A stretch of DNA of 64,000 nt from positions 1,188,529-1,252,528 of the forward strand of contig NZ_CP036268.1 of the NCBI RefSeq assembly GCF_007744515.1, written 5' to 3'. Positions 16,772 through 25,172 of the stretch are shown piece by piece (the first letter of the stretch is position 1; every line of letters starts with the position of its first letter). The stretch comes from Stratiformator vulcanicus. GTDB lineage: Bacteria; Planctomycetota; Planctomycetia; Planctomycetales; Planctomycetaceae. The notes beneath the pieces were generated by a model, which saw only the letters and a list, made by a program, of their open reading frames with translations, did no database searches and was not told the DNA's origin. The position numbers and the translations under genes are program-made.

Positions 16772-17079
16772 GGGCCATTATTCTCGCAGGTGGCAAGGGG
16801 ACTCGTCTTGCACCCTACACGACCGTTATTCCGAAGCCTCTGCTGCCCGTGGGCGACAAGCCCATTCTTGAAATTGTCTTTCGACAATTAATGGCGGCCG
16901 GGTTCGATCACATCACCCTATCGCTGGGATATATGAGTGATTATTTCCGGACCTTCTTGGCACAGCATGAATGGATTTCTCAGAATGTGCATCTGGATTT
17001 CGTCGAGGAGACCGATCCCACCGGGAGTGTCACGAATTCACTTCCATTGCCTTGGCGAGCCATTCCGTCAAACCTCTGA
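16768..17079 (+). pseudogene. Sugar nucleotidyltransferase, truncated after the N-terminal half
   Basis: The start ATG overlaps the stop of the dehydratase gene (ATGA). It opens with MRAIILAGGKGTRLAPYTTV and IPKPLLPVGDKPILE, the NTP-binding loop and sugar-nucleotide signature of RfbA/GlmU-like nucleotidyltransferases, and continues well to VEETDPTG near residue 88. Then the sequence becomes unrelated (SVTNSLPLPW) and stops at 103 residues; the family needs about 230-240, including the metal-binding Asp in the missing half. I could not find the rest in another frame before 17158, so a deletion is more likely than a simple frameshift. It would have activated a sugar phosphate with CTP, UTP, GTP or dTTP. 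Confidence 0.78.
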
Positions 17080-17157
17080 TCCTGGCTCCCTCTATTTCCG
17101 CATTGAAGGCTTCAGCCTGAAGTAAGAACTCTTACTGCCAGAAAAGGTAACTGATCA

Positions 17158-18048
17158 ATGACGACTGAACTTGAAGTGCGACCGGAAGAACAGCAATGGG
17201 TGGATCGTGGATGCGTCTGCTGCGGTCAGATCGACTGGCGAAAACGGTGGGAGGAATTCATCGTTTGCCAGCATTGTGGGGTCATGACCGTGCAGAAGTG
17301 CTACAGCCCTGAGGAACTAACCGCCTTCTATCAGGAAGAGTACTTTAACGGCGAAGAGTACATAGATTACGTCGCCGATAAACCAGCACAGCTAAAGACG
17401 CTACGCGATCACCTTAGCGTGATACAAAAGTATGTGCCGCCGGGCCGTTCGGTCCTTGAGGTGGGCTGCGCGTATAGATTCTTCCTCGAACTGCTTGCCG
17501 CCGATTACCCGCAATCAACGGGCATTGACGTGTCCGCCCCGGGAATTGAACACGCCGCACGACAGGGGCTTGACGCCCGACTCGGAGATTTGCTCACGAT
17601 GTCGTTCGACAAGGAATTCGATGCGGTCTGCATGTGGGACACGATTGAGCATTTGCCAAATCCAGGTGAGTACGTAAGTGCGTGCGCCCAGGCACTCGCC
17701 CCTGGGGGACACCTATTTCTCTCAACGGGGGATTTTAACGCGCTGCTGCCGCGTTTACAGGGACGCAAGTGGCGACAAATTCACCCTCTCACCCACCTGT
17801 ATTATTTCACACGCAAATCGCTTTCAGAGATTTGCCGCAGGAATGGGCTCGACGTCATCTCATTCGGCACCGTCCGCGTCCATCGCAAGCTCGGCTCCTC
17901 ACTCGAGGCCCTTCACCGGTTCCATGGCCAATCGTTGTCCGGCCGGGCGGCCAGCCTGTGCCGCAGCGTGATTCCGAATTTCGTCCAAAACTTCTCTTTT
18001 CCTCTCGATCTGCGTGACACGCTGTGGCTCGCTGCGCGGAAGCTGTGA
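17158..18048 (+). CDS. Class I SAM-dependent methyltransferase with N-terminal zinc ribbon
   Basis: A 296-residue protein. Two Cys pairs (CVCC at ~19-22 and CQHC at ~39-42) form the zinc-ribbon-like start seen in methyltransferases of O-antigen and sugar-modification clusters. A Methyltransf_23-like fold follows, with motif I SVLEVGCAYRFFLELL, the acidic STGIDVSAPGIEHA and the motif FDAVCMWDTIEHLPNPGEYV. In relatives motif I usually reads VGCAYG; here an Arg replaces the last Gly, which may weaken SAM binding. The C-terminal part (TRKSLSEICRRNGLDVISFG) is ordinary. Probably methylates a surface sugar. It is the last gene before the flippase-like gene, about 370 bases away. Confidence 0.8.
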   Translation: MTTELEVRPEEQQWVDRGCVCCGQIDWRKRWEEFIVCQHCGVMTVQKCYSPEELTAFYQEEYFNGEEYIDYVADKPAQLKTLRDHLSVIQKYVPPGRSVLEVGCAYRFFLELLAADYPQSTGIDVSAPGIEHAARQGLDARLGDLLTMSFDKEFDAVCMWDTIEHLPNPGEYVSACAQALAPGGHLFLSTGDFNALLPRLQGRKWRQIHPLTHLYYFTRKSLSEICRRNGLDVISFGTVRVHRKLGSSLEALHRFHGQSLSGRAASLCRSVIPNFVQNFSFPLDLRDTLWLAARKL

Positions 18049-18417
18049 GATACCTCATTGGGCATTTCTCGAGACTATCAAGTTAGCAGTGGTAGATGCA
18101 GGTGGGTGCATACTGGACAGCCCGTTGAAAAAGTGCCCAAAGGTTCTTGCGTTAGCTGTCGAGGGCGGAACGGTCGGGCGGCCGATTTGTTTTCGCAGTT
18201 GTTGGCAGATTACCAGCCTGACATTGCCCGATAGGGTTCAGTTCAATGTGGACTGTGACCTTGTCTTTTGCGTCGCTACGTTCTCGGTTCGAGGCCGGTC
18301 TGCCCGGAGGCCGGGTGTCCGTTGTGGTAAGTAGTCGTAAAGACGGTCCGCGCGACTTAACACCGAAGGACCGGTGATTCATTGCTGCGATTCGCCTTTT
18401 GGAATTGGTCGGGATTA
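18049..18417. other. Intergenic stretch with a possible IS-end-like scrap
   Basis: No coding sequence is recognisable. The bases GCCCGTTGAAAAAGTGCC at about 18121-18138 resemble ends of some transposons (cf. GGCTGTTGAAAAAGT), but no partner repeat was found. The rest shows no feature. Confidence 0.3.
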
Positions 18418-19593
18418 ATGCGCATTCTCAAAATCGGTGCTGGGGTCGGCCTAACAATTCTGTGTCTATGGCTCGCGTTTCGCGGGACAAGTCCAGCGAA
18501 CGTCGCAGCGAAATTGGCGGGCGCCGACTATCGGACCGTGCCGATCATGCTCGGCTTGCTAGCAGTTGTCTTCGCGATGAAGACCTACCGTTGGGCGCTG
18601 ATCCTGCGGCCGCTCGCCCGATTGAGCAGCCGGGAGGTTTTCCCCGCGCTGATCATCGGATTCATGGGCAACAACATTTATCCGCTGCGTCTCGGGGAAG
18701 GGATGCGGTGTTTAGTGCTAGCGAAACAGTATCCGGTTTCAGCCGTAGGGGTTCTCTCGACGCTCTTTTTAGAGCGAGTGCTCGATGTCACATCGGTCCT
18801 AATCCTGCTGCTTGTGTCGCTGACGGCGTTACCTGACCTGCAAGATGCTATCGGTGGGGCGGGGCTGTTGACGGCAGTCTGGACGGCAGCGATCGCCATC
18901 ACAATCGCCGTGGCATTTATGATCCTCTATGTTTTTCGGACCGACTACTTCATTCGCGCGGCCGAGAAAGTTATTGAGGTTCTGCCGTTCGTGCCCGAAT
19001 CATCGAAGGTGCGAGTGGAGGGGCTGCTTGAGGCGGGCTCGTTGGGAATGGGGACACTACGCGATCCTGTCCTGGCAACACAGATTGTTGCTCTGTCGCT
19101 CGGACAGTGGGTCGTTGTTTCCGCAACGGCGTACACGGCATTACGGGCGTTTGACATCGACGTTGGTGTGGCCGCGAGTCTGATGGTCAATAGTGTCACC
19201 GCTTTAGGAGTCGCAGCTCCGTCGGCACCGGGATTTTTTGGGATCGTCCAATATTGCTTCCGACTTTGTCTCACTCCGCTGGGGGTCTCGGCGGAGAACG
19301 CAGTAGCGGCTTCGTGGTATTATCATCTCTGCCATTACGTGCCGGTTACGGTGGTAGGATTGTTCTTCCTGCACCGTGTCGGAATGAGTCTTTCCCGGCT
19401 AAGTGAGGCCGTGGAGAAGGAGGGCGAAGAATTGAACTCCGAACTCGAGTCAATGCAAAAGACATCGGCCCACGGTGACATTCGTCGCGTTGACTATGCG
19501 GAAACGATCGCAAATTCTTCTGTCGCCATAAATTTTGAATCGCATATCAATATGGGCGAGCAACCTGCCCCGAAGAACGATATCAGCCTTTAG
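18418..19593 (+). CDS. Flippase-like integral membrane protein (LPG synthase TM / UPF0104 family)
   Basis: About 391 residues from the ATG at 18418 (a TTG at 18382 would add 12). Eight or so transmembrane helices are visible, beginning ILKIGAGVGLTILCLWLAF. The family signature is present as FMGNNIYPLRLGEGMRCLVL, followed by FLERVLDVTSVLILLLVSL and the late APSAPGFFGIVQYCF and YHLCHYVPVTVVGL. Members of PF03706 include the transmembrane half of lysyl-phosphatidylglycerol synthase and many proteins in glycan loci thought to move lipid-linked substrates. The catalytic synthase domain is absent. The C-terminal ~50 residues are hydrophilic. It appears intact and sits at the end of the polysaccharide island, just before an IS5 relic. 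Confidence 0.82.
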   Translation: MRILKIGAGVGLTILCLWLAFRGTSPANVAAKLAGADYRTVPIMLGLLAVVFAMKTYRWALILRPLARLSSREVFPALIIGFMGNNIYPLRLGEGMRCLVLAKQYPVSAVGVLSTLFLERVLDVTSVLILLLVSLTALPDLQDAIGGAGLLTAVWTAAIAITIAVAFMILYVFRTDYFIRAAEKVIEVLPFVPESSKVRVEGLLEAGSLGMGTLRDPVLATQIVALSLGQWVVVSATAYTALRAFDIDVGVAASLMVNSVTALGVAAPSAPGFFGIVQYCFRLCLTPLGVSAENAVAASWYYHLCHYVPVTVVGLFFLHRVGMSLSRLSEAVEKEGEELNSELESMQKTSAHGDIRRVDYAETIANSSVAINFESHINMGEQPAPKNDISL

Positions 19594-19622
19594 GTAGGCG
19601 CGTTTCGCTCCTAGAAGCAGTC

Positions 19623-20409
19623 TTAAAACCGTATTGATAAGGTGTACGCACAGGCGAGTTGGACGAAGCCGTAATAGAGGTGAGCGTGATATTCCCAGCG
19701 GGCGACGATGCGACGGAGGTTCTGCAGACACGCGAAGCTGCGTCCGACCGTCTAGCGTTTTTTATATCTTGCCAGCGTCCATTTTCTCTTGTAGCGGCGG
19801 CTTAATCCGGCCGCGATGATGCGGCGTAGTCAGGGCGATGCCTCGCGAGCGCAGGCGGAGTCTTAATGCGTCGCATCATCGCTGTCGTAGATCAGCCGTT
19901 CTGGTTTTTAATATGTAAGAACTGTCTTATCGAGCAGCGGTTCGATCAGTTTGACATCGTTTCGGCTGGCCGAATCTGTGTCGATCGCCAATGGCAGACC
20001 GCGACCGTCGAGCAAGGTCATGACCTTGGCACCTTTGCCTTGGCGGGTCGGACCGACCTTGAGACCCCACCGTTTTCAACGAAAACATGCTCAAGGCATT
20101 GCCGATGCAAAGGTCGCATCGGCAATGCACTCCCGTCAGATCACCGTCCGACGCCGGTCGGATTTTTCGAGCAGGCGGCGCCGGACTTCCTCGAAGACGC
20201 CGGCTTCGGTCCACTCTTTGTGGCGTCGCCAGCACGTCGCAGAACTGGGATATCGCGGTGGCCGACTTCTCGACAAACGGGCTTTCCATCGCGCGCCACT
20301 TTTTAAGACCCACAGGACGCCTTCAAGGCACGCCCGCGGATTGACTCTCGGGCGCCCCCCGAGTTCCGATGGCGGCGCGAGGGCGACGAAGACAGGGTGA
20401 TGTGCATAA
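19623..20409 (-). pseudogene. IS5-family transposase relic
   Basis: Read on the minus strand, fragments of an IS5-type transposase appear in order. At ~20400-20130 are LGGRPRVNPRACLEGVLWVL and ATCWRRHKEWTEAGVFEEV; around 20110 is IADATFASAM; then GLKVGPTRQGKGAKVMTLLD and AIDTDSASRNDVKLIEPLLD down to ~19920. The C-terminal signature is YKKR*TVGRSFACLQNLRRI followed by VARWEYHAHLYYGFVQLACA, ending in TAA at 19623. Stops and frame changes occur throughout, including a stop where KRW is expected before the conserved ERSF-like segment. The element is dead. Terminal inverted repeats and target duplications were not identified, so the outer limits are approximate. Confidence 0.82.
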
Positions 20410-20692
20410 GAGCCTCCTTTCGGAGGCCGAGGTATGCAACTTGCCCGCCAAGCCGTTCACTTTAATTCGAGTTTTGAAACTGGCTCTAGAAAAGACCGCA
20501 TCTGCGTGAGACGGTAGACTAGGTTACGCAGAGGCCACGACCAGGTGTCGCTTTTGATCAATGAGACACTGTTTTATAGGGCGACAGTCCGTGATGTGGT
20601 CCGGTTCGCGCGAATGGCGAGCGAAGCCGCATTGAGACACGGCCGGCGATGAAGTTCGACCAGCAAGTAACGCATTTGCTGGTGATTGTGAT
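20410..20692. other. Intergenic region with two small hairpins
   Basis: A short inverted repeat GCCTCCTTTCGGAGGC lies at about 20412-20427, next to the IS5 relic. A second, CCAGCAAGTAACGCATTTGCTGG, at 20660-20682 lies just beyond the stop of the phosphatidylserine decarboxylase gene and could act as its terminator, although no T-run follows it on the minus strand. Nothing else is recognisable. Confidence 0.4.
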
Positions 20693-21721
20693 TTAATCCA
20701 AGTCCACCCATCGGGCGATTAATGACTCGCCGGCTTTAAGCCGCATTCCTGCGGCGACATGCAGCTCCAACTCCGGCACGTCCGGGACGATGATCTCGCA
20801 TCGCGAGCCGAATTTGATCATGCCGATACGCTCGCCCGCTTCGAGCTCGTCGCCCGGTCTTAAGATGTTCACGACTTTGCTGGCAATCATTCCGGCAATC
20901 TGCCGCACTACGATCCTCCGGTGCGGGGCGGCATGCTCTTCAATGCGAGTTTCAATTGCTTCGTTTTCTCGCGCCGCCTCGGGGCGGAGTGCATTTAATT
21001 GTTTTCCGGGATGCCAGCTCACGCCGATGACCCGCCCATTCACAGGGAATCGCTGCAGATGCACGTCGAAGAGCGAAAGGAAGACGCCGACGCGAATTGC
21101 GGGCCCGCCGATGAAAGGGTGATGATCGAGGCGAGTCACTTCGACGACCTTACCATCGGCTGGGGCGAGGACGAGGTTATCTGCATTAACGATCTTACGA
21201 GGAGGATCTCTGAAAAACCGATGTACGGCCGCCACAATCAGTAATATTAAGACTCCATAGGGTGCAAAGAATAACAGCATCTGCCCTTCGGTGATCGCGT
21301 ATCCGAAGTCTTCAAGAACTCTTGCGATGAAATAGGCTGCAAAGAGTGAGCCAACAAAAAAAAGCACAGCGGGAAGCTGGATTAGAATCGCGATCTCGGC
21401 GGTGCCCCAAGGGGCTGATCGCTGATACCGCCGTACGCGGGCGATGTAGTCCACGAACCGAAACGTTTCAGTCTTATCAAATTGATTGACCGTGTACTTT
21501 AGATCGGACCAGAAGGCGAGTTCGGACGGCAGGTCGACAAATCTATGAAGCAACTCTCGCTGGCGATCTTCAACCATCGCGGGATCGACGACTCGTTCGT
21601 AGAGCGTTTCCCTGCGACGCCACCATCGTTCGATTCGCATCGCCCAACCGCCCGCCGGTTGAATACACCAAATTGACGGATCGGGCTGCTCGATCGGCAG
21701 GCGCTGGGGAGTTTCAGACAT
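20693..21721 (-). CDS. psd: Phosphatidylserine decarboxylase proenzyme (short, Psd-A type core)
   Basis: Converts phosphatidylserine to phosphatidylethanolamine in the membrane. A cytosolic N-terminal extension of about 110 residues precedes two hydrophobic helices (IAILIQLPAVLFFVGSLFAA and MLLFFAPYGVLILLIVAAV). The catalytic core follows: LVLAPADGKVVEV, RVGVFLSLFDVHLQRFPVNG, and near the C terminus IGMIKFGSRCEI, in which the FGS(R) serine is the self-cleavage and pyruvoyl site, as LGST is in the longer Psd enzymes. The frame is open to an ATG at 21820, only 32 bases from the divergent SDR start; the ATG at 21721 leaves room for promoters and is preferred, but this is uncertain. Confidence 0.88.
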   Translation of the reverse strand: MSETPQRLPIEQPDPSIWCIQPAGGWAMRIERWWRRRETLYERVVDPAMVEDRQRELLHRFVDLPSELAFWSDLKYTVNQFDKTETFRFVDYIARVRRYQRSAPWGTAEIAILIQLPAVLFFVGSLFAAYFIARVLEDFGYAITEGQMLLFFAPYGVLILLIVAAVHRFFRDPPRKIVNADNLVLAPADGKVVEVTRLDHHPFIGGPAIRVGVFLSLFDVHLQRFPVNGRVIGVSWHPGKQLNALRPEAARENEAIETRIEEHAAPHRRIVVRQIAGMIASKVVNILRPGDELEAGERIGMIKFGSRCEIIVPDVPELELHVAAGMRLKAGESLIARWVDLD

Positions 21722-21852
21722 CTCTTGATTGCTTGGTTCGGCCAATGTGGGAGCGTTGCCATGCTGCGACGACGATTCGCTTTGGCTTCCCGAGTTACCC
21801 GTGAATCGCGCATAGTACAAACGAGAATGTTCTTCGATTGATAGGGTATGAT

Positions 21853-22581
21853 ATGTCGTTGAAAGGAATGGCCGCCGTTATCACCGGGGGCGGGTCGGGA
21901 ATCGGAGCGGCGGTCGCCGTGACGCTCGCCGACGCCGGGGCGAATGTACTCATCGCGGGGCGGACGGAATCAAAATTAAAGGAGACCGCCTCTCGGGGTC
22001 CGTCCGGAAAGATCACGTCGTCCGTTTGCGATGTGGCGGACGCCGACGCCTGTGAGACATTGATCCAAGGCGCGGCGAAAGACTTCGGGCGACTCGACAT
22101 GCTGATCAACGCGGCCGGGATCAACATTCCGCACCGGCGGATTGAAGAGACGACGCCGGAAGAGTGGGATCGGCTGCTTAGAATCAATGCCTCGGGGGCG
22201 TTTTACTGCACCAAGGCGGCCCTGCCGATCATGCGGGCCCAACGGGGCGGGCTGATCGTCAACATCTGCTCGATCTCCGGGGTCCGCGCCGCGATGCTCG
22301 GCGGCGTCTCGTACAACGCATCGAAATTCGCGATGAACGCGTTAGGAGTCAGTGCTGCGCAGGAGGCGAAAGCGGACGGCGTTCGCGTGACGAACATCCA
22401 CCCGGGCGAGGTTGAAACACCGATTCTCTCGCAGCGGCCGGTCGCGCCATCTGAAGAACACCGCGCGACCATGTTGCAGCCCGAGGACGTTGCCGCGGCG
22501 GTGCTGATGATCGCGAACTTGCCCCCGCGAGCGAATGTGTTGGAGATGGTGATCAAACCTACGGTGCAGGATTTTGTGTAG
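21853..22581 (+). CDS. Short-chain dehydrogenase/reductase (FabG-like)
   Basis: A 242-residue classical SDR. The cofactor-binding TGGGSGIGAA is near residues 10-19, the NAAG motif near 85 (LINAAGINIPHRR), the active-site Ser lies in ICSISGVRAA, and the catalytic YNASK is near 157-161. HPGEVETPI follows the active site as in FabG and sugar/alcohol dehydrogenases. Arg38 in IAGRTESK suggests NADP(H) preference. Substrate cannot be told from sequence; 3-oxoacyl-ACP reductase activity is one possibility, a secondary alcohol or sugar dehydrogenase another. Divergent from psd. Confidence 0.88.
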   Translation: MSLKGMAAVITGGGSGIGAAVAVTLADAGANVLIAGRTESKLKETASRGPSGKITSSVCDVADADACETLIQGAAKDFGRLDMLINAAGINIPHRRIEETTPEEWDRLLRINASGAFYCTKAALPIMRAQRGGLIVNICSISGVRAAMLGGVSYNASKFAMNALGVSAAQEAKADGVRVTNIHPGEVETPILSQRPVAPSEEHRATMLQPEDVAAAVLMIANLPPRANVLEMVIKPTVQDFV

Positions 22582-22832
22582 GTTTTGCTCCGGGCGCTGA
22601 CGCTTCCGGCTCTCCCTGCCTGTTGTTCCTCGACACGTTGAAGTCTCTCTTTACGTGCCCGCGCAGATTCGCTACACCCCCGACGCTTCGCAGAACTGGG
22701 GCGGGGGTTCCGTCACAGTGGCCCGTCTGCGGAGCGTGGGACGCGGGTTTCATCCCCGGTGCCGGCGTCCCGATTGCGTTTGTTCGCCTTCATTCCGGGG
22801 GCCTCCTTCGTAGGGAAACACAGGAGAACATC

Positions 22833-24485
22833 GTGACCCGCACTTATCCGCAAGCTGCCAGCCGATGGCTCGCCATGCTTGCAACCGCGGCTGTTATCGC
22901 CGCCGTCGCCGGACAGGCCCTCGCTCAGGACCGTTACTCCGGAGACCGCTACGCCGACGATCGTTACCGATCGCCATCGCCGCAACCGACCGCGGGCTTC
23001 GCCCAAGTCGATGACAGGGCGATCATTCAGCAATACAATATGCAAGGCTTCGGTGACGGCTTCGAACGTCCCGACCCGTTCGCGCCGACGCTGTCGATTC
23101 AGCAAAACAATGTCGATGTGGCCCGCGTTCGTCGCGACATTGACACGTTCTCCCGTCTCTCGAATGAACTCTATACGGAACTCGACCGGATGCGGGATCG
23201 GCTGCCGGCGGTACGGAATCGCCTCGCGGACGTTCTGCGCTTGCGGGCCCGTTCGCGGCTGCTCGCCGATCGCGTGACGAACTACAGTCAACTGCAACAG
23301 TATCTGACCGACATTCAGGGCCTCGACCGTGATTGGCGGCAGATTTCGTACGATCTGCGGGCTGTGCGTGGGCTCGACCGCAACGCGATTCGATTGATCG
23401 ATGAATTGGATCGTGCCAATGCGGACATTTCGACCGCACTCAAAATTCAAAATCCGACGCTAGACTACCGCCAGCTCGTGCTCACCAGTGCGGAATTGCG
23501 AGCCGGCATGTCGACCCTGCGGGACGACATCGACATCGAACTCGGTCGCCTGACGAACGCCCGCAATCTGCTGCTCATCGCCAATCAAGCTCAGCAGCAG
23601 GCCGCCCACTTCGCCGGTCTGACGCTCGAGAAGGTCAGTCGGGACGAACTTGCCAACGAGTTCAAGCGCTTCGAACGAGTTTGGACCGAACTCGAAACGG
23701 GAGTGCGGGCCTACAACAACCGCTACGTTGAGCGAAGCGTTCGCCGGGTTCGCGATAGTGAATCGCGATTGCGCGAACTGCTGCTCATTCCGCAGGAGAT
23801 GGATACCGCCGACCTGATTTACACGACGCGGACCCTGGAGCGGGATGTCAACGACTTCTTCAACAAGGCTCCCTTGATGGTCCTGATGAGGCTGCCGGAA
23901 GCCTCGGTCGCGTTGCCCACCGCCGACCAGTTTTACGGCGTGCTGGAGAACTTCGTCGACAACGTTGAGCGGAATCAGACACCCGAAGACATCATCGACG
24001 CCTACGGCTACGTGGAAGATGCCTACCGCTCGTTTGAGCGGGTCTTCCGGCCGATCAATAGCGAAGACGCCCAAGTGGTGCTCAACGAAGTCGAAAAAAA
24101 TATGCGGTCACTTCAGTCAGCCATGCTGATTGAAGAACCGTTCGACCGTCGCGTCGCCGGGGAAATCGCCGCCGAACTTGAAAACCTGTCGATGCACCTC
24201 GATCAGGATGTCCGCCGCTGGCTCAGTCGCAGCCGTCCGCCGTATCGTGATCAAGCTCTGCGCGACGTGCAGAATTACGTCGCCAATGCTCGGGCATTGC
24301 ACGAGACCGTCGTCACCGGTGGGAACGTGCGAGATATCAAGCAGCGGGCCGACCAGATGTGGAACGACTGGATCCGCGTCTATCAGCACATCACAAAGTG
24401 CGACACGAGCGAGCGACCCTACCTCGCCCGTACTTCGAGCCGCACGACACCGAAGCTCGTTGAACTTCGGACTCTGCTGCAGTAA
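22833..24485 (+). CDS. Secreted, helical protein of unknown function
   Basis: A GTG at 22833 preceded by AGGAGA at good spacing is the likely start, giving 550 residues; the frame is open further upstream but without signal features. A signal peptide (WLAMLATAAVIAAVAGQALA) is followed by a short Asp/Arg/Tyr-rich repeat (DRYSGDRYADDRYRS). The remainder is almost wholly charged alpha-helix with heptad-like spacing (for example FSRLSNELYTELDRMRDRL, LRELLLIPQEMDTADLIYTT). No cysteine cluster or catalytic motif is visible. I do not recognise the family. It may be a periplasmic or cell-wall-associated structural protein. A strong hairpin terminator follows. Confidence 0.75.
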   Translation: MTRTYPQAASRWLAMLATAAVIAAVAGQALAQDRYSGDRYADDRYRSPSPQPTAGFAQVDDRAIIQQYNMQGFGDGFERPDPFAPTLSIQQNNVDVARVRRDIDTFSRLSNELYTELDRMRDRLPAVRNRLADVLRLRARSRLLADRVTNYSQLQQYLTDIQGLDRDWRQISYDLRAVRGLDRNAIRLIDELDRANADISTALKIQNPTLDYRQLVLTSAELRAGMSTLRDDIDIELGRLTNARNLLLIANQAQQQAAHFAGLTLEKVSRDELANEFKRFERVWTELETGVRAYNNRYVERSVRRVRDSESRLRELLLIPQEMDTADLIYTTRTLERDVNDFFNKAPLMVLMRLPEASVALPTADQFYGVLENFVDNVERNQTPEDIIDAYGYVEDAYRSFERVFRPINSEDAQVVLNEVEKNMRSLQSAMLIEEPFDRRVAGEIAAELENLSMHLDQDVRRWLSRSRPPYRDQALRDVQNYVANARALHETVVTGGNVRDIKQRADQMWNDWIRVYQHITKCDTSERPYLARTSSRTTPKLVELRTLLQ

Positions 24486-24511
24486 GCGATTTCTTTAACG
24501 ATGTTCAATGC

Positions 24512-24545
24512 AAAGGCCGGGCGGCAACACTGCCCGGCCTTATTC
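24512..24545 (+). terminator. Hairpin terminator after the secreted helical protein
   Basis: Perfect 10-bp stem AAGGCCGGGC / GCCCGGCCTT with a 9-base loop, 27 bases after the stop codon, followed by TATTCTAT. Typical rho-independent form though the T-run is weak. Confidence 0.8.
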
Positions 24546-24618
24546 TATGCGCATCACAAGCTGCGCATGAAATAAGCGGACGAAGCGTGGCTTTGCGATA
24601 GATCGATCCGTTTACTAC

Positions 24619-25004
24619 GTGCGCGGCTTGTCGGGCACACGACGAGCCGAGGCTCGAAAAAATCGCGGAACGAGTTCTCAGCATCATTCTTTAAACGTGT
24701 GCCGGGGGCGTGTCGCCCCCGCAGTGCAAACTCGGCCCGCTCCTTGCATCGCGTCCGTTTGATTGCTCAAAACCCTGTCGGGAAACGCGGCAGTGCAAGA
24801 AGCTCACGAACTCCCAGATGCGGGGGCGACACGCGCCCCGGCACCCCTCGCGACGAGCCGAGGTTCCTGAGAACCGCGGGATGAGTGCACGGTCGAATCC
24901 CGAATTCTTAATGTCGTATCTCACCGCGCTCGATCCGCACTTCACAGGAAGTGCGGCTTGTCGGCCATACAACAAGCCGAGGTTCCTGAGAACCGCGGAA
25001 CGAG
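24619..25004. repeat. Intergenic repeat family, three diverged copies
   Basis: Three copies of a GC-rich unit occur at 24619-24674, ~24846-24885 and 24951-25004. Two share the identical core GCCGAGGTTCCTGAGAACCG followed by CGG; the first has GCCGAGGCTCG then ATCGCGGAACGAG. Copies one and three also share GCGGCTTGTCGG just upstream. The core is itself partly palindromic (GGTTCCTGAGAACC). No protein is encoded. Probably a dispersed extragenic repeat of this genome. Confidence 0.6.
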
Positions 25005-25092
25005 CGCGCAATTAGAGCTCGATAAACCAAACCGGCTCGTCCCCTCGCTCGAGCAGGCCCACTCCGTCTCTTCCTCTTCCGCACTCACGCAA

Positions 25093-25122
25093 AAAGCTCA
25101 CGGAGAATTCTCCGTGAGCTTT
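25093..25122 (-). terminator. Palindromic terminator after the S41 protease gene
   Basis: A perfect palindrome with 15-base arms (AAAGCTCACGGAGAA and its complement) about 50 bases beyond the protease stop on the minus strand. The A/T ends allow it to work in both directions. Confidence 0.7.
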
Positions 25123-25172
25123 GTCGATTATCGTTGCAGGGGCTCTAAGAGGAGGCCTTGCGGAAATCGTGA

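Noticed and set aside
20660-20682. Strong rho-independent terminator for psd
   Set aside because: The stem is only 7 bp with an 8-9-base loop and lacks a T-run on the minus strand, so it is mentioned only as a possible hairpin.
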